From Treponema sp. (GTDB lineage: Bacteria > Spirochaetota > Spirochaetia > Treponematales > Treponemataceae), in the NCBI GenBank assembly GCA_016281495.1, contig JAEEIU010000045.1, forward strand, positions 33,266 to 97,265: 64,000 nt of DNA. The letters are read 5' to 3'. Below, piece after piece: positions 25,971 to 34,588 of this stretch. The notes under the pieces were generated by a model. That model was given only the letters and a program-made list of their open reading frames with translations. It did no database searches and was not told where the DNA came from. A program made the position numbers and the translations under genes. Numbering within the stretch: the first letter of the stretch is position 1; every line of letters starts with the position of its first letter.

Positions 25971-27224
25971 CTACCTTGATGAGGTGATAACATTTTTCAC
26001 TATGATTTTATCCTTGTTTTCTATATCAAAAACATGCCACAAAACACCAGCTTTCCCAGGTTCTATAGTAAAAGTTTGCTTATGTTCATTCCCAAAATAT
26101 ACTTCTACACGTGCACCTGATAAAGAAAGTCTGTCGCTTTCATAATTGCCGCCATCTGTGTAATTATGTACCCAATATTCGTATTTATCTTCTGTTTTTG
26201 GTTCTCTTATGGTTATTGTTTCAGGGCCGTAAGAGCTTGTATCGTCATGATCAAGATTCAGGTTTCCATCATCTTTGTCTATCCAATAAGCGTGGTAATT
26301 TTGACTGAAAATATGAGAATCCAAATCACTGGGAGCTTCACCCCATGTTAGTATAATCTTTATTCTGTCATAATCAACAGCTTTTGGAAGTGATACAAGG
26401 TTTGCGGAGGGTAAGCATCCGTTAATGATTGAGAATGATTTTTCGGTTTTCACATAGTCTCCATCTTGCTTTTCTATCACGAAACTGTGTTCACCATCCT
26501 CTATATCTTCCGGCAAGGCAACTTTTCCATTGTTATCACTCTTTAAAAACCATTTTTTGTCAATGGTGATGTCAGCATTTGTAATGGGACTTCCTGTGTC
26601 GCTATCAGAAATCAAAAGAAACTTCTGGTTGTTTACATCCGACTTGCTTAATATAAGTTGATTTGGAGATGTTATTTCACCAGATTTTAGTGAAAGAGTT
26701 CTTTGGGTTTTTGAATAGTTATCAGTACTTTTTTCTACTGTAATGCTATGGTCGCCGTCTGTAATGTCATCTGGAATAATTACTTTGCCATTTGAATCTG
26801 CCTTCAAGGTTGTTTTATTGTCAATAACCATTTCTGCATTTGCAACTGGTTTTCCGGTAACACTGTCCGTAATATAAACTGCTCTACTACTAACGGGAGG
26901 TTTGTCAAGCCGTTCATACCAGATGTCATTTATCCGTTCTTTTTTTACAATGGGTAGGTTTGTCAGCATTTTTGCATGAAGGTCTGCAGATTCTTTGTTT
27001 GGTTGATGTTCCTCCCACATAAGCCTATAATAGACTGTATAATCCGGGGCTGTATAATGAGAAATGTTTGTTTTTATGTCATTTTTCCTCAATAATTCCT
27101 GGCGTCGTGTTGCATTCGTGTAATTCCTGAAAGAACCAAGATAGATGCACCAGTCCTCAGAAAAGGTCAAAGCAGAGATAGAAAAAAAGAAAAAAGTTGA
27201 AATAAGATATTTAGCGATTTTCAT
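25971..27224 (-). CDS. Exported SPOR-like / DUF2135 (YfaP-like) multidomain protein
   Basis: The 417-residue protein has a signal peptide (first about 22 residues, A-L-T-F-S). It continues with a SPOR-like segment (WCIYLGSFRNYTNATRRQEL), two homologous beta-sandwich repeats of about 80 residues (SRAVYITDSVTGKPVANAEM and KFLLISDSDTGSPITNADIT, each followed by a D-x-x-G-K-V turn and D-G-x-H-S), and a C-terminal domain with LTWGEAPSDLDSHI and H-D-D, as in YfaP/DUF2135 proteins. It is probably periplasmic or surface-bound, binding glycan or protein. GGAAGG precedes the ATG. The gene is visibly A/T-rich and lies alone between 15-bp inverted repeats. Confidence 0.65.
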   Translation of the reverse strand: MKIAKYLISTFFFFSISALTFSEDWCIYLGSFRNYTNATRRQELLRKNDIKTNISHYTAPDYTVYYRLMWEEHQPNKESADLHAKMLTNLPIVKKERINDIWYERLDKPPVSSRAVYITDSVTGKPVANAEMVIDNKTTLKADSNGKVIIPDDITDGDHSITVEKSTDNYSKTQRTLSLKSGEITSPNQLILSKSDVNNQKFLLISDSDTGSPITNADITIDKKWFLKSDNNGKVALPEDIEDGEHSFVIEKQDGDYVKTEKSFSIINGCLPSANLVSLPKAVDYDRIKIILTWGEAPSDLDSHIFSQNYHAYWIDKDDGNLNLDHDDTSSYGPETITIREPKTEDKYEYWVHNYTDGGNYESDRLSLSGARVEVYFGNEHKQTFTIEPGKAGVLWHVFDIENKDKIIVKNVITSSR

Positions 27225-27244
27225 TAAGATGTACCTTCCAAATT

Positions 27245-27273
27245 ATTATATGAGGTAATACTGGATAAGTCAA
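27245..27273 (-). promoter_or_regulatory. Promoter of the SPOR/YfaP-like gene
   Basis: On the minus strand TTGACT (27273-27268), 17 nt, TATAAT (27250-27245): near-consensus. The right inverted-repeat arm is 23 nt upstream of the -35 box. Confidence 0.75.
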
Positions 27274-27296
27274 TCTTAGGAAATCATGTAATGATT

Positions 27297-27311
27297 TCGA
27301 ATCCGTGTGAT
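27297..27311. repeat. Right arm of a 15-bp perfect inverted repeat
   Basis: TCGAATCCGTGTGAT pairs with 25901-25915. The core ATTTCGAATCCGT (27294-27306) also occurs at 44589-44601, upstream of another minus-strand envelope gene. Confidence 0.85.
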
Positions 27312-27348
27312 AATAAACCTGAATTTCCATATGTATGTCAAATAAACC

Positions 27349-27378
27349 TTGACTTTAGGAATTATGGGGGATTATAAT
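27349..27378 (+). promoter_or_regulatory. Promoter of the 27417 gene cluster
   Basis: TTGACT (27349-27354), 18 nt, TATAAT (27373-27378), 38 nt before the start codon at 27417. Confidence 0.7.
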
Positions 27379-27416
27379 GAAAAGACATGATGCAAAATTT
27401 TAACAGGAGATAAAAA

Positions 27417-27629
27417 ATGGAAAACGAGAACAAAAATGAAACAAAGAATGTGATTACAGGAAATAAAATTGTGACAGTTCTGTCAATCGTCGGATTTTGT
27501 ATCGGCGCCTTCCTGTTTGGATGGAACCTGTATTTCAAAAGGGTGCCTCAGATGATTGTATTTCTTTTGATTACATTGATTTGTGCCGGCTTCTTTGTGA
27601 ACAACGTTAAGGGCAAAGGAAAAAAATAA
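27417..27629 (+). CDS. Small two-TM membrane protein, 70 aa
   Basis: The protein has a polar N-terminus (MENENKNETKN), two hydrophobic segments (about 18-38 and 46-62) separated by K-R-V-P-Q, and a basic tail (KGKGKK). This is a small hairpin membrane protein of unknown role. AGGAG lies 8 nt before the ATG, and a near-consensus promoter lies upstream. The DJ-1 gene starts 18 nt after the stop, so the two are probably one transcript. Confidence 0.65.
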   Translation: MENENKNETKNVITGNKIVTVLSIVGFCIGAFLFGWNLYFKRVPQMIVFLLITLICAGFFVNNVKGKGKK

Positions 27630-27647
27630 TACAAATAGGGGAATGAC

Positions 27648-28211
27648 ATGAAACGAGCTGTAGTTTTTATTACTGATGGTTCGGAAGAGATAGAGACTCT
27701 TTCGCCAGTAGATTACCTGAGGCGTGCCAAGGTTGATGTTACCCTGGTTGCTGTTTCCAATAACAAGACTGTAAAATGTTCCCGTGGTGTAACGGTTACT
27801 GCGGACAAGACGATAGCAGAGCTGGATTTGAATGATCTTCCTGATGCGGTTGTTGTTCCCGGTGGAATGCCCGGTACAAAGGTTCTGGCCGGAGACAAAA
27901 CTGTAGTGGAAACCGTCAAAAAGATGAATGCAGAAGGCCGTCTTGTATGTGCCATATGTGCCGCCCCCGCTCTTGTGCTTCCTCAGACAGGTGTTCTGGA
28001 TGGCAAGGAATGGACTTGTTACCCGGGAATGGAAAATGAAGCTGCGGCATTTAAGTCAAAATATGTAAGTGGCAAAGCTTTTGTAAAAAGTGGAAACCTT
28101 ATTACAGGTCGTGGTCCCGGAGCTGCCGAGGAATTCTCCATGGAGATAGTTAAGTCTCTTATGGGAGAAGCTGTTTATTCCCAGGTAAAGGCAGACGCAC
28201 AGCAAAGATAA
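27648..28211 (+). CDS. DJ-1/PfpI (YajL/ThiJ) family protein
   Basis: The 187-residue protein follows the DJ-1 pattern: VVFITDGSEEIET with the conserved Glu, V-V-V-P-G-G-M-P-G, and the nucleophile elbow C-A-I-C104-A-A-P. The terminal G-R-G-P-G-A-A-E-E-F-S segment is also typical. DJ-1 relatives protect proteins or nucleotides from glyoxal/oxidative damage; the exact reaction is debated. It sits between a small membrane protein and a TetR regulator on one strand, which suggests a regulated stress cluster. AGGGG precedes the ATG. Confidence 0.9.
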   Translation: MKRAVVFITDGSEEIETLSPVDYLRRAKVDVTLVAVSNNKTVKCSRGVTVTADKTIAELDLNDLPDAVVVPGGMPGTKVLAGDKTVVETVKKMNAEGRLVCAICAAPALVLPQTGVLDGKEWTCYPGMENEAAAFKSKYVSGKAFVKSGNLITGRGPGAAEEFSMEIVKSLMGEAVYSQVKADAQQR

Positions 28212-28237
28212 AAAAACTCAAGGGAGGGGTACCGTAA

Positions 28238-28900
28238 TTGGCCAAGGGGCTTTCCAGGGATGTCATTATTAAAAGTGTGCTGCATGCCGCATTCATCCGT
28301 TCTCCGGGTGGAATATCGCTTTCGGACGTTGCGGATGATCTTAACGTAAAGAAGGCATCCCTTTACAATCATTTTTTCAGCCGCGAAGACATAATGGAAA
28401 GTACTCTGGATTTTTGCGGAAAGTATTATTCTTCGATTACATTTTCTCCACCGGATCTTGACTCTGTTGCCCAGAGATATTCTGCCGAGACAGTGTTCAA
28501 GGGGGTGGTTGACCGTTATGTAAAAATGCACGAAAAGCTTCCGTTAATCGAAGTCTACACCTTTGTTCAAAGCCAGAAATATTTCAGCAAAAAGGCGGCG
28601 TTCATCGTTCAAAATGAATTGAAAAAAATCACATCACAAACAGAGCAGATTCTTGAGGCCCTTTTAAAAAATCAAAAAATCAATGTTCAGGAAAAATCGA
28701 TTCCTGCATGTGCAAAATGGTTTTGTTCTGGGGTAAGCTCAATACTATGCGATTACATCATTGCAAAAAAACAGCTGATAATGGACAACCCTGAATCCGG
28801 AGAAGGAGAATTGTTCTCGCTTCCTGCAGATTCAAGTTCGCTTGAGACCGTGGAAAAACTTGTCTCTGATTTCTGTGCCCTGTTTATGAACGCATCCTAG
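28238..28900 (+). CDS. TetR-family transcriptional regulator (TTG start)
   Basis: The 220-residue protein has an N-terminal TetR helix-turn-helix: I-S-L-S-D-V-A-D-D-L-N-V-K-K-A-S-L-Y-N-H-F (about 27-47) with the usual S-L-Y-x-H-F ending. The all-helical C-terminal part should bind a ligand. The only usable start is TTG at 28238, preceded by GGGAGG about 10 nt upstream. It is 26 nt past the DJ-1 stop and probably controls that cluster. Its 3' end overlaps the convergent flavin-reductase-like gene by 4 nt. Confidence 0.85.
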   Translation: MAKGLSRDVIIKSVLHAAFIRSPGGISLSDVADDLNVKKASLYNHFFSREDIMESTLDFCGKYYSSITFSPPDLDSVAQRYSAETVFKGVVDRYVKMHEKLPLIEVYTFVQSQKYFSKKAAFIVQNELKKITSQTEQILEALLKNQKINVQEKSIPACAKWFCSGVSSILCDYIIAKKQLIMDNPESGEGELFSLPADSSSLETVEKLVSDFCALFMNAS

Positions 28901-29433
28901 CGCTTGTCAATCAGTACTTTATAAATCTCGCCGATGTACATTGTGTGGAAGTCGTCGTTCTTGTAATTCTGCTTGAGCATTTTTTCTTCCACAAAGCAGT
29001 CGGGATCAAATGGCTGGGCATACAGTTTCTTGCAGAAGAGGACCAGTCTTGCCTGCTTGATGTATGGAGTTCCGTTGCTGTAGAGTACGTCCAGTTTTGC
29101 ACTCTTGAATTTATCTCCGTCACGTCCCGAATGGCTTCCGCAGTAATTGAGCGCCTGCCTGAATTTTTCCGGGAGCACGCTTAGGGTAAAGGTGTCTGTT
29201 TCATCAATTATTTCTTTTGTGTAGCGCTGAGGCCTGATGTAAATTGTTGCCACAGGTTTGTTCCATAGCTCACCGAGTCCGCCCCAGCTTGCGGTCATTG
29301 TATTGACACGTCCCGTAGTGATTTTACCTTCCGGGTCCACGGTTTTTGTGCATGCGGTAACAAGCATCCAGTCCTTGCTGATCAAAGAGATGGCATTGTC
29401 GGTGATTTGTTCCGGCCTGATTTCCTTTATCAT
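28897..29433 (-). CDS. Flavin reductase-like (flavoredoxin-type) FMN-binding protein
   Basis: The 178-residue protein is a split-barrel flavin-binding protein. Seen are D-W-M-L-V-T-A near the start, N-T-M-T-A-S-W-G-G, the I-R-P-Q-R-Y-T and D-T-F-T-L-S-V-L-P segments, and C-G-S-H-S-G-R-D-G-D-K. Relatives bind FMN and transfer electrons or reduce flavins. It is convergent with the TetR gene and separated from tRNA-Ala by about 75 nt. AAAGGAG lies 6 nt before the ATG. Confidence 0.88.
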   Translation of the reverse strand: MIKEIRPEQITDNAISLISKDWMLVTACTKTVDPEGKITTGRVNTMTASWGGLGELWNKPVATIYIRPQRYTKEIIDETDTFTLSVLPEKFRQALNYCGSHSGRDGDKFKSAKLDVLYSNGTPYIKQARLVLFCKKLYAQPFDPDCFVEEKMLKQNYKNDDFHTMYIGEIYKVLIDKR

Positions 29434-29471
29434 GATTCACTCCTTTTGGGGCATGTTTGATGAACAGACAT

Positions 29472-29503
29472 AAAAAAAGACCTAGTGTCATAAACATTAG
29501 GCC
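29472..29503 (-). terminator. Terminator after tRNA-Ala
   Basis: Read on the minus strand, GGCCTAATGT and ACACTAGGTC form a stem with one mismatch and one wobble, followed by seven T, just past the 3' end of the tRNA. Confidence 0.7.
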
Positions 29504-29508
29504 TATGA

Positions 29509-29582
<74 letters not shown>

Positions 29583-29657
29583 TAAATAATGTGCATAATA
29601 TATCAGATTATAAGAAATACGTCAATATAGGATGTGGAAGGGAAGTGCAAATTACGT

Positions 29658-30086
29658 TCATTCAGAGAACCAGTCTTCCACGCGTAAAAAAGTTTTTTCC
29701 CTTATCGTTATGAAATCATCAAGATTATGGGTGACAAGGACCATGCCGTTTGAGACTGCTGTGGCCGCAATCTGTGAGTCATAGCAGGGCAGTGATTTTC
29801 CTGTTTTCTCCGCATCAGCCTGAATCTCCCCGCAAATCCGTGCAGTGAATTTGTCGTAGGGAATGACATCAAGGTCCTCCTCATATTCTTCAAGACAGTT
29901 TTGAAGATACTGCTTTCTTCGGCCTTCTGGCAGACGTTGGACTCCTCTTGTCAGTTCTTGCCATGTTATTGCAGAAATTGCACACAAATCTCTTCTAGCT
30001 TTGTATAGTTCAACTACCTGAGCATTAGGACGCTCTTTAGAAAACTCAGAAACAATATTGGTGTCCAATAAATAAGTTTTTTTCAT
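29658..30086 (-). CDS. vapC: VapC-type PIN-domain toxin
   Basis: The 142-residue protein is a PIN-domain ribonuclease with the acidic site complete: L-L-D8-T-N, Q-E44-L-T-R-G, C-Y-D103-S-Q-I-A-A and T-H-N-L-D123-D-F. VapC toxins cleave tRNA or rRNA and stop translation until the partner antitoxin binds them. The Phd-type antitoxin gene lies immediately upstream (42 nt), the usual order. The short gap holds two copies of a Shine-Dalgarno-bearing repeat (ATCAGGAGATTTA). Confidence 0.9.
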   Translation of the reverse strand: MKKTYLLDTNIVSEFSKERPNAQVVELYKARRDLCAISAITWQELTRGVQRLPEGRRKQYLQNCLEEYEEDLDVIPYDKFTARICGEIQADAEKTGKSLPCYDSQIAATAVSNGMVLVTHNLDDFITIREKTFLRVEDWFSE

Positions 30087-30128
30087 GTAAATCTCCTGAT
30101 TAAATCTCCTGATTTATAATTGTGAATG

Positions 30129-30404
30129 CTATGCCCATGGATCTTTTGAATAATCCGGACATTCCCGTGAAGGTGTTATGTCGAATCCAAGATCATCTAC
30201 GACATCTGAAAATTGTTTTTTTAATGCATCGAGTTTGTCCAGAAGTGATGGCTTTGTTTCCTGTTTATTCTCATATTCCCCGTAGCTTATGATTACGGCA
30301 ACAGGTTTGTCATATCGTGTAAGCTCCACGACCTCACCTTCTTCTGCCATCTTTACCAGGGCCGAGAAATTATTGCGCGCTTCGTAAATAGATGTCCTGC
30401 ACAT
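30129..30404 (-). CDS. Phd/YefM-type antitoxin
   Basis: The 91-residue protein begins with I-Y-E-A-R-N-N-F-S-A-L-V-K and continues E-G-E-V-V-E-L-T-R-Y-D-K-P-V-A-V-I-I-S, the Phd/YefM N-terminal DNA-binding and dimer domain. The acidic C-terminal tail (about 50-91) is the expected toxin-neutralising part. It is paired with the VapC gene just downstream and should repress the shared promoter. GGAGG lies about 4 nt before the ATG. Confidence 0.9.
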   Translation of the reverse strand: MCRTSIYEARNNFSALVKMAEEGEVVELTRYDKPVAVIISYGEYENKQETKPSLLDKLDALKKQFSDVVDDLGFDITPSRECPDYSKDPWA

Positions 30405-30488
30405 AGCTCCTCCTTATATTTAATAATATAACACATGGATAGGTTCTGGTCAACTTTAAAATAGTTGGCTAACATTGTGCTTTTCCTC

Positions 30489-30517
30489 TTGACAGTATAG
30501 ATTTTTTGATTCAGAAT
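30489..30517 (+). promoter_or_regulatory. Promoter of rsgA; predicts a leaderless mRNA
   Basis: TTGACA (30489-30494), 17 nt, CAGAAT (30512-30517), then 7 nt to the ATG at 30525, with no Shine-Dalgarno. Confidence 0.6.
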
Positions 30518-30524
30518 TAAATAA

Positions 30525-31487
30525 ATGCGAGGATTGATTCTTAACGGCAGTAAAAACGTTTTTGAAGTTGAATGTGATGACGAACGTACGCGCTTTTGTT
30601 CCATCAAGGGAAAGATTTTAAAGACCGACAAAGAGTATTATAATCCTCTGGCCCCTGGAGATTATGTGGAGCTTGAGGATTCTTCCCTGGAAGAGGACAA
30701 GGGCCTGATTGTAGGCCTGCTTCCGCGCAAAAATGAATTCGTCCGCTGGAACATAAAGAAACGTGAGCCTCAGCTTCTTGCCGCAAACCTTGACTACCTG
30801 CTCATCGTGACCACGCCAAATCAGCCTCCGTTCAGGCCGCGCTTTATCGACCGTGCCCTTGCCCAGGCGGAATATCAGGAAATCACTCCGATTATCGTAT
30901 GCAACAAATATGACCTTGCAGAATCCCAGGACCCCGATTTTCAAAAACAGCTTTCAGCTTGGGAAGAGATTGGCTACAAGGTACTCCGCATTTCCGCCTC
31001 AACAGGAGATGGAATGGAGGAACTGTCACGCCTTCTGGAAAACAAGCTTTCTGCACTGGTAGGTCAAAGCGGTGTGGGAAAAAGTTCAATCATAAATGTC
31101 CTGGACAATTCAATCGTCTTAAAGACAGGCAGCCTCAGCCAAAAATACGGACGTGGAACTCATACCACAACTAAGGGATCCCTGATGCACATTGAGCTGT
31201 CGGAGTCTCTTGTGGGCGGATTGCAGGGCCTGACTGCTGACATAATCGACACCCCCGGCGTAAGGCGTTTTTTGCTTCATGACATTTCTGCCGAGAACCT
31301 TCACCTGTATTTCCGTGAATTCAAGCCGTTTGTAGGAAAATGTGATTTTGGAATGAGCTGCTCCCACATCAATGAAAAAGGCTGTGCGATAAAGCAGGCC
31401 GTAGAGGACGGAAAGATAAGCGAACTGCGTTATGACAGCTGGATGAGGATAATGCAGGAATTAAAGACAGGCTCGTTTGAAGACTAG
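30525..31487 (+). CDS. rsgA: Ribosome small-subunit GTPase RsgA
   Basis: RsgA (YjeQ) is a circularly permuted GTPase that helps mature the 30S subunit. The 320-residue chain has an N-terminal OB-like domain, the permuted motifs in order (N-K-Y-D near 127-130, then P loop GQSGVGKSS 180-188, then D-T-P-G) and a C-terminal zinc site (C-D-F-G-M-S-C-S-H ... C). All are complete. The ATG at 30525 has no ribosome site and is 8 nt past the -10 box, so the message is probably leaderless. Confidence 0.95.
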   Translation: MRGLILNGSKNVFEVECDDERTRFCSIKGKILKTDKEYYNPLAPGDYVELEDSSLEEDKGLIVGLLPRKNEFVRWNIKKREPQLLAANLDYLLIVTTPNQPPFRPRFIDRALAQAEYQEITPIIVCNKYDLAESQDPDFQKQLSAWEEIGYKVLRISASTGDGMEELSRLLENKLSALVGQSGVGKSSIINVLDNSIVLKTGSLSQKYGRGTHTTTKGSLMHIELSESLVGGLQGLTADIIDTPGVRRFLLHDISAENLHLYFREFKPFVGKCDFGMSCSHINEKGCAIKQAVEDGKISELRYDSWMRIMQELKTGSFED

Positions 31488-31500
31488 GGGAACTGGGAAA

Positions 31501-32445
31501 TTAAAATAGCGGTGGCAGAGGACTTTCTGCCCTTATGGTTTTACCCGTTTTTGGATGAATGAATTCCAGTGATCTTGAATGCAGCATGATTCTGTAATTG
31601 TTCTGTGCAAATCCTTTTGGTCCTCCGTAAAGTTCATCACCGACAAGTGGCAGTCCATACGATGACAGGTGAACCCTGATCTGATGCGTCCTTCCCGTCT
31701 GTAAAATACAATCAAGATGAACATATTCTCCTTCAGTTTTGGCAACAGAAAAATCCGTGTGCGAAAAAAGTCCGTCAGCTGTGTCCTTTACCATACCCAT
31801 TTTGCATGCACTGGATTTCGGGCTGATGCGGTTCATGTATCCTTCTACGGAAAAAGTGTTTGGTATTTCCCTTTTACCTTTGTTGAATGCTACGGCTCGG
31901 TATTGCTTTGTTACCTTGTGCCCTTCGAACAAATCGTGCATGGCTCCATTGATTTCCCTTGTCTTTGTAAAAAGGATTGCACCCGAAGTTTCCTTGTCCA
32001 GCCTGTGCATCATTCCGACGTAGGGTGGATTCCGTAGCTCAGGATTCCTTTTGTACAAAAAGTCGATTACTGTTTGGTGAAGGTTGTTCCTGTCCTGAAC
32101 GATTGTCTTTTCAACAGGAAAAAATGCTGGCTTGTTTACGATGATGAGCCATTCGTCTTCAAACAGAACGTCATCATCTGTAAGCTCAAACTGAATGTCG
32201 TCAGGCTGCTTTTCGTAAAACAGTTTCTCGCTGTCGATGCGTACTTCCACACTGGATCCCGGCAATAGGGTGTAGGCGGGTATCCTGCAGCATTTCCCGT
32301 TTACATGAACAGAGCCGGAGATGACCAGCCGCCTTATCTTTGAGTTGGAAAGTTCACCTGCCCCAAGAGAAAGATAGTGCCTCTTTTCCTGCAAGAAAGA
32401 GATTAAAGTCTGAGTCCTTTCGGTTTTCCAATTGAACTTTTTCAA
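31501..32445 (-). CDS. RluA-family pseudouridine synthase with N-terminal S4 domain
   Basis: The 314-residue protein converts uridines to pseudouridine in structured RNA. It has an S4 RNA-binding domain (about 30-75; KIRRLVISGSVHVNGK), the catalytic motif M-H-R-L-D-K-E-T-S-G with the nucleophilic Asp, and the Q-T-G-R-T-H-Q-I-R-V-H-L segment. Which RNA is modified cannot be told. The start is a TTG at 32445; no ATG fits the full S4 domain and AGGA directly abuts the TTG. It lies 16 nt after the alpha-galactosidase gene and probably shares its transcript. Confidence 0.9.
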   Translation of the reverse strand: MKKFNWKTERTQTLISFLQEKRHYLSLGAGELSNSKIRRLVISGSVHVNGKCCRIPAYTLLPGSSVEVRIDSEKLFYEKQPDDIQFELTDDDVLFEDEWLIIVNKPAFFPVEKTIVQDRNNLHQTVIDFLYKRNPELRNPPYVGMMHRLDKETSGAILFTKTREINGAMHDLFEGHKVTKQYRAVAFNKGKREIPNTFSVEGYMNRISPKSSACKMGMVKDTADGLFSHTDFSVAKTEGEYVHLDCILQTGRTHQIRVHLSSYGLPLVGDELYGGPKGFAQNNYRIMLHSRSLEFIHPKTGKTIRAESPLPPLF

Positions 32446-32461
32446 TCCTGTGTGTCCCGTG

Positions 32462-34468
32462 TCATTCAGCTTCTTCTGTTATCTCAAACACCGAGATTGA
32501 ATGCCGTTCCGAGGTAAACAGGTCGCCTGCGTTAAGGCAGTTTTCCACCACCGGCTTTAATTCAACGGTTTCTGCATTTAACGAAAGTCCGAGCTGATAG
32601 TTTATGTTTTTAATCAGTTCTTCCTTGTCCATGGTAAAAGGTTTTTCGCTCATGTTGATAAAGCCGCAGAATTTTCCGTTTCTGGAGAAAATCACATGCA
32701 TGTCGGGTTCAACTGTCTTAAGTCCGAATTCCTGTCCGTCAAGAGCTTCGTAGTAGGCCGAGATTTTTTCGGTGAATTCCTTTTCATTTATGTTAAAGTC
32801 AACCGGATCATCTGAGTGCATTATCTGGCTTGCAAAAAGCTTGTTCACAAGTGCAATCAGTTCCTTTTCTCCGTCGCTCAGGGAAATGTTTGTGGTTCGC
32901 AGGAATACAACATCCGGGTCGTTGATGAAAATGCTCTGGTCCCAGAAGGCATGTCCCAGTGTGCTAAGAAGGTTAGGTCTTGCTCCAGGGCGTGCAGGGT
33001 AGTGCAGCTTTTCAAAGAAACGGTCATCCCATTCATGCTTTGTGTCAGGTCCGATGCGTGAAAGTGGCAGGCTTGTGAATGAAGGTTCAAACGGAACTCC
33101 ACATCCAAGATATGCCACGCTTTCTCCCCTTGCGTTTACCCATCTGCGTGTGATTTTCTTTATTGCCCTGTCATACCACTGATATGCGGCTCCACCTTCT
33201 GCAAATTTTCCGTTAAGCATTCCGGCATACATGAAATCAAGCTTCAAATACCTGAATCCCCATTCCTCGATTATGATTTCCATGAGCCTGTCCAGATAAT
33301 CAAGAACGTCATCACGGCTTAGGTCAAGGCAGAAAAATGAATGTGCCTTTGACGGCTGATGTTTTCCCCATCGTGCGCCCCATTTTGCGTTTAATCCGGC
33401 GGGTACAGGCTTTCGTCTTTCATCCCTCAGAATCCAGTCCTTGTGCTGCTGTGCAAAGTCGCTCCTATAGTCAACTATAAAAGGTGCAATCCAAAGTCCG
33501 GGGATATAGCCTTTCTCTTCTATTTTTTGAGCAAGTACCTGCATCCCTGAAGGAAATTTCTGTGGGTCAGCCTGCCACTGTCCAAGAGCTTTTTCCCATC
33601 CGTCGTCAATCTGGAAAACCGCAGGAAGTTTTTTGCTTGTGTAGGCCTGTGTAATCAGGTTCTCGGTTTTGTCTATCGTGTCAAGGTCTGCTAAAATCAA
33701 TTCCTCGGTGATGTTTGAGTAATGGTTGTACCATGATTCCCATCCGGCACATTTTATCTGCTTTGTGTCTGTGTTCAGGAAAGAGAGGAAAGAAAAACGC
33801 TTGTCATCAATTCCGCCAAAGAGTTTCCTGATTCCGTCCTTTAATGCAAAATAAGTTGATGCGGTGAAAACGGTAATCTGGCTCATGAGCTCAAAAGGCT
33901 TCCATCTTTTTCCGTCGGCATAAATGGTGGCGCAAACGCTTCTGCTTTCCCTGTCTACATAGAATTGAACGGGAGGCAACACTTCTGCTTCCATTCCAAC
34001 GATGGGTGCTGTGGACGCAAGCACAAGGTAGGTCTCCTTCCATCTGAAATAGATGATGAACTGCCCCTTCAGGACTGTTTTGTCCATGGTTTTCTTGTTG
34101 TTGATTGCATCAGGCCATCTTCCAGGAAACATGAAATAGGTTTTTAATCCGGAAAGCAGCGGACCGAAATTTTTGGGATACTCACCTGGTGCAAGCTCTC
34201 CTCCAAATCCCCATGACTGCCAGCCGCCACCGTAAAAATAAAAATCGTGGTTCTTGGAATATGAGATGAGTTCCGGATCATCCGTGCATTGCCTTAACAA
34301 TTCCTGAATGTCATGCATGGAGACAATACGGTTTCTTCTGTCGGGGGAAGATTCGCTTGTGTTGCCTACGGGACCGTCATAGCGGTAAGAATACTGCATG
34401 AATTGAGAGCAGCCGTCAACTTGAACGGGAAGGACACTTGCGGATTCAACAACTCCGGAAATCTTCAT
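32462..34468 (-). CDS. GH36-type alpha-galactosidase (clan GH-D)
   Basis: The 668-residue enzyme has an N-terminal beta-sandwich and a catalytic barrel with QIDDGWEK near 286-293, the nucleophile region Y-L-K-L-D411-F, and R-I-G-P-D475 as probable acid/base. The order and spacing match GH36 alpha-galactosidases that release galactose from raffinose-type sugars. No signal peptide is present, so it acts in the cytoplasm on imported oligosaccharides. No transporter or other sugar gene adjoins it; the gene downstream is an RNA-modifying enzyme. AAAGGAG precedes the ATG. Confidence 0.87.
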   Translation of the reverse strand: MKISGVVESASVLPVQVDGCSQFMQYSYRYDGPVGNTSESSPDRRNRIVSMHDIQELLRQCTDDPELISYSKNHDFYFYGGGWQSWGFGGELAPGEYPKNFGPLLSGLKTYFMFPGRWPDAINNKKTMDKTVLKGQFIIYFRWKETYLVLASTAPIVGMEAEVLPPVQFYVDRESRSVCATIYADGKRWKPFELMSQITVFTASTYFALKDGIRKLFGGIDDKRFSFLSFLNTDTKQIKCAGWESWYNHYSNITEELILADLDTIDKTENLITQAYTSKKLPAVFQIDDGWEKALGQWQADPQKFPSGMQVLAQKIEEKGYIPGLWIAPFIVDYRSDFAQQHKDWILRDERRKPVPAGLNAKWGARWGKHQPSKAHSFFCLDLSRDDVLDYLDRLMEIIIEEWGFRYLKLDFMYAGMLNGKFAEGGAAYQWYDRAIKKITRRWVNARGESVAYLGCGVPFEPSFTSLPLSRIGPDTKHEWDDRFFEKLHYPARPGARPNLLSTLGHAFWDQSIFINDPDVVFLRTTNISLSDGEKELIALVNKLFASQIMHSDDPVDFNINEKEFTEKISAYYEALDGQEFGLKTVEPDMHVIFSRNGKFCGFINMSEKPFTMDKEELIKNINYQLGLSLNAETVELKPVVENCLNAGDLFTSERHSISVFEITEEAE

Positions 34469-34553
34469 ATTATACTCCTTTTAAAAATCAAAATATCTCT
34501 TTGGGAAAATTATACATTAAAATTTGATTTTCGTGTGTATTATCCCATCGTTA

Positions 34554-34582
34554 TTGTCAGATGTCAAGTTTTTTTGTATACT
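34554..34582 (+). promoter_or_regulatory. Promoter of the DUF456 gene; predicts a leaderless mRNA
   Basis: TTGTCA (34554-34559), 17 nt, TATACT (34577-34582), then 6 nt to the ATG at 34589. A second TATAAT abuts the ATG. No Shine-Dalgarno is present. Confidence 0.55.
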
Positions 34583-34588
34583 TATAAT

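Noticed and set aside
34313..34588. N-terminal extension of the DUF456 gene
   Set aside because: It lies within the opposite-strand galactosidase gene and reads as a shadow frame; the promoter is downstream of it.
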